Source: Rhodospirillales bacterium (GTDB lineage: Bacteria > Pseudomonadota > Alphaproteobacteria > UBA8366 > JADFVY01). Taken from it: DNA of 6,405 nucleotides. This document shows, one piece after another, positions 5,429 through 6,405 of this stretch. Under the pieces are notes generated by a model, which was not told where the DNA came from, searched no databases, and saw nothing but the letters and a program-made list of their open reading frames with translations. The stretch covers positions 1 through 6,405 of the forward strand of contig JAHELM010000157.1 in NCBI GenBank assembly GCA_024644185.1, given 5' to 3'. The position numbers and the translations under genes are program-made. Numbering within the stretch: position 1 is the first letter of the stretch; each line of letters opens with the position of its first letter.

Positions 5429-6405
5429 ATGGCACCGAGGACATTCACGGTCGGGCTGATTGCGGTTTTTTCCATTTTCGCCTCGGGCCACGCCATGGCC
5501 GGGCAAAGCCTGGGGGAACCGGGCAGTATCGACCGCACCCGGGCCGTCGCCGCAACGCGGGCGCTGATCGACTACATGACCGAGGTGGCCGCCATCCCGG
5601 CCGAGGAAATCCAGCCGAAGGCGCTGGGGGCGTCGCTGGGGTCGGACCCCGAGGCGCTGTTTTCCTGGGTTCGAGACAATACCAGCCTGGTTGCCTATCG
5701 CGGCACGTTGCGCGGCGCCGACGGCGTGCTGATCGACCGGGTCGGCAATTCGCTGGACCGGTCGTTGCTGCTGGCGGCGCTGTTCGACGCGCATGGCGTG
5801 AAGACCCGCCTGATGCGGGGCCGGATCGATGCCGAAGCCGCCGGCGAAATGCTGGCGGAGAGCACCCAGCAATGGGCCGACGCGCAGGTGGAGACACGGG
5901 CCGAGGACCCGATCGCGATCAAACGGATTCTCGTCGAGCAGGCGGGGATATCGGCGGATTCCGTGGACCGGTACATGACCGGCCTGGAGGAGGCCCGCGC
6001 GGCGACGGCGAGCGAAGCCCAAGGCCGGCTTGGAGCCGTCGGCGCGGCGGTGGCGGACATGGCGCTTCCGGAGGCCGAGGGAACCCCCGAAGAGCGCATG
6101 GCGGCGGAAACCGCGGCGCAGATCGCCGATCTCCGGGACCATTGGTGGCTGCAATACCAGGTCGGCGGCGCATGGGTCGATGCCGATGTCACCTTGCCGG
6201 AAAGGGGAAAGCGAAGGACAAAGGATTCCGCGCCGCTCGCCCGCGACAAGATTCCGCTGGACCAGTTCCATGCGGTGACGTTCCGGGTGACCGTCGAGGC
6301 GATGACGGAAACGGAGTCGACGCAGGCGGTGGTGCTGGAAACCAAACTGGCGGCCCGCGACCTGATTGGCCGGACGCTGTCGCTCAGCCACCAGCCGCTG
6401 GAATC
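5429..6405 (+). CDS. Exported transglutaminase-fold protein with Ser at the nucleophile position (partial)
   Basis: The frame is open from ATG 5429 to the window end, giving 325 residues without a stop; the C-terminus is missing. Residues 1-24 form a Sec signal peptide: a basic start (MAPRT), a hydrophobic core (VGLIAVFSIFASG) and an AxA site (AMA, 22-24, then GQ). The segment 78-131 (FSWVRDNTSLVAYRGTLRGA, then DRVGNSLDRSLLLAALF and GVKTRLMRG) has the pattern of a bacterial transglutaminase-like core, in which the active-site motif is normally GNCxDxAxLLxALLRAxG. Here Ser108 takes the place of the cysteine. A second block at 238-255 (HWWLQYQVGGAWVDADVTLP) looks like the His and Asp part of the triad, with His238 and Asp251 or Asp253. 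Between them lies an Ala/Glu-rich helical insert (about 140-232). It is probably periplasmic. It lies 165 bases after hemB with its own Shine-Dalgarno. The family call comes from the motif pattern only, and the substrate is unknown. Confidence 0.65.
   Translation, partial: MAPRTFTVGLIAVFSIFASGHAMAGQSLGEPGSIDRTRAVAATRALIDYMTEVAAIPAEEIQPKALGASLGSDPEALFSWVRDNTSLVAYRGTLRGADGVLIDRVGNSLDRSLLLAALFDAHGVKTRLMRGRIDAEAAGEMLAESTQQWADAQVETRAEDPIAIKRILVEQAGISADSVDRYMTGLEEARAATASEAQGRLGAVGAAVADMALPEAEGTPEERMAAETAAQIADLRDHWWLQYQVGGAWVDADVTLPERGKRRTKDSAPLARDKIPLDQFHAVTFRVTVEAMTETESTQAVVLETKLAARDLIGRTLSLSHQPLE

Noticed and set aside
4106..6391. Long minus-strand open frame continuing upstream of the acyl-CoA dehydrogenase for about 760 codons
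   Set aside because: It is antisense to hemB and to the exported protein gene. Its translation is low-complexity His/Arg/Gly/Pro-rich with no family pattern, and the dehydrogenase family N-terminus starts at 4105. Such frames are common opposite GC-rich genes.
1..6405. Mobile elements, CRISPR arrays, tRNA or rRNA genes, toxin-antitoxin or defence systems
   Set aside because: No transposase or integrase motifs, no regularly spaced repeats, no tRNA-like cloverleaf and no typical small gene pair were seen on either strand.

Overview
The window is GC-rich DNA with dense, short-spaced genes. Its gene content (a MarR regulator of the LdtR type, a HemB with an aspartate-type metal site, a complete-looking valine catabolism operon) points to an alphaproteobacterium, probably free-living. 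The genus cannot be told from this sequence.

Layout. The left edge holds the last 27 codons of a plus-strand LrgB-type membrane protein. A hairpin terminator separates it from a convergent minus-strand block that runs from 4105 down to 130. In order of transcription this block contains isobutyryl-CoA dehydrogenase, 3-hydroxyisobutyryl-CoA hydrolase, a small DUF1488-like protein, 3-hydroxyisobutyrate dehydrogenase (mmsB), and then, after a 124-base gap that includes an AT-rich island, the MarR/LdtR-type regulator. Back-to-back promoters lie in the 144-base divergent region at 4106-4249. From there hemB (porphobilinogen synthase) runs to the right, followed by a strong stem-loop. The last gene is an exported transglutaminase-fold protein that is cut by the window end.

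How the genes work together. The three enzymes perform the oxidation of isobutyryl-CoA, the thioester hydrolysis of 3-hydroxyisobutyryl-CoA and the oxidation of 3-hydroxyisobutyrate, which are three of the five steps from isobutyryl-CoA to propionyl-CoA. The enoyl-CoA hydratase for methacrylyl-CoA and the methylmalonate-semialdehyde dehydrogenase (mmsA) are not in the window. HemB makes porphobilinogen for haem and, in some lineages, bacteriochlorophyll and cobalamin; it shares only the intergenic promoter region with the valine genes.

Most of the window is ordinary metabolism. The points most worth a second look are a transglutaminase-like protein whose nucleophile position carries serine instead of cysteine, the AT-rich inverted-repeat region upstream of the regulator, the compact divergent promoter pair with an inverted repeat, and the uncharacterised small protein inside the valine operon. 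I found no mobile element, CRISPR array, tRNA or rRNA, and I see no convincing new defence or mobile system.
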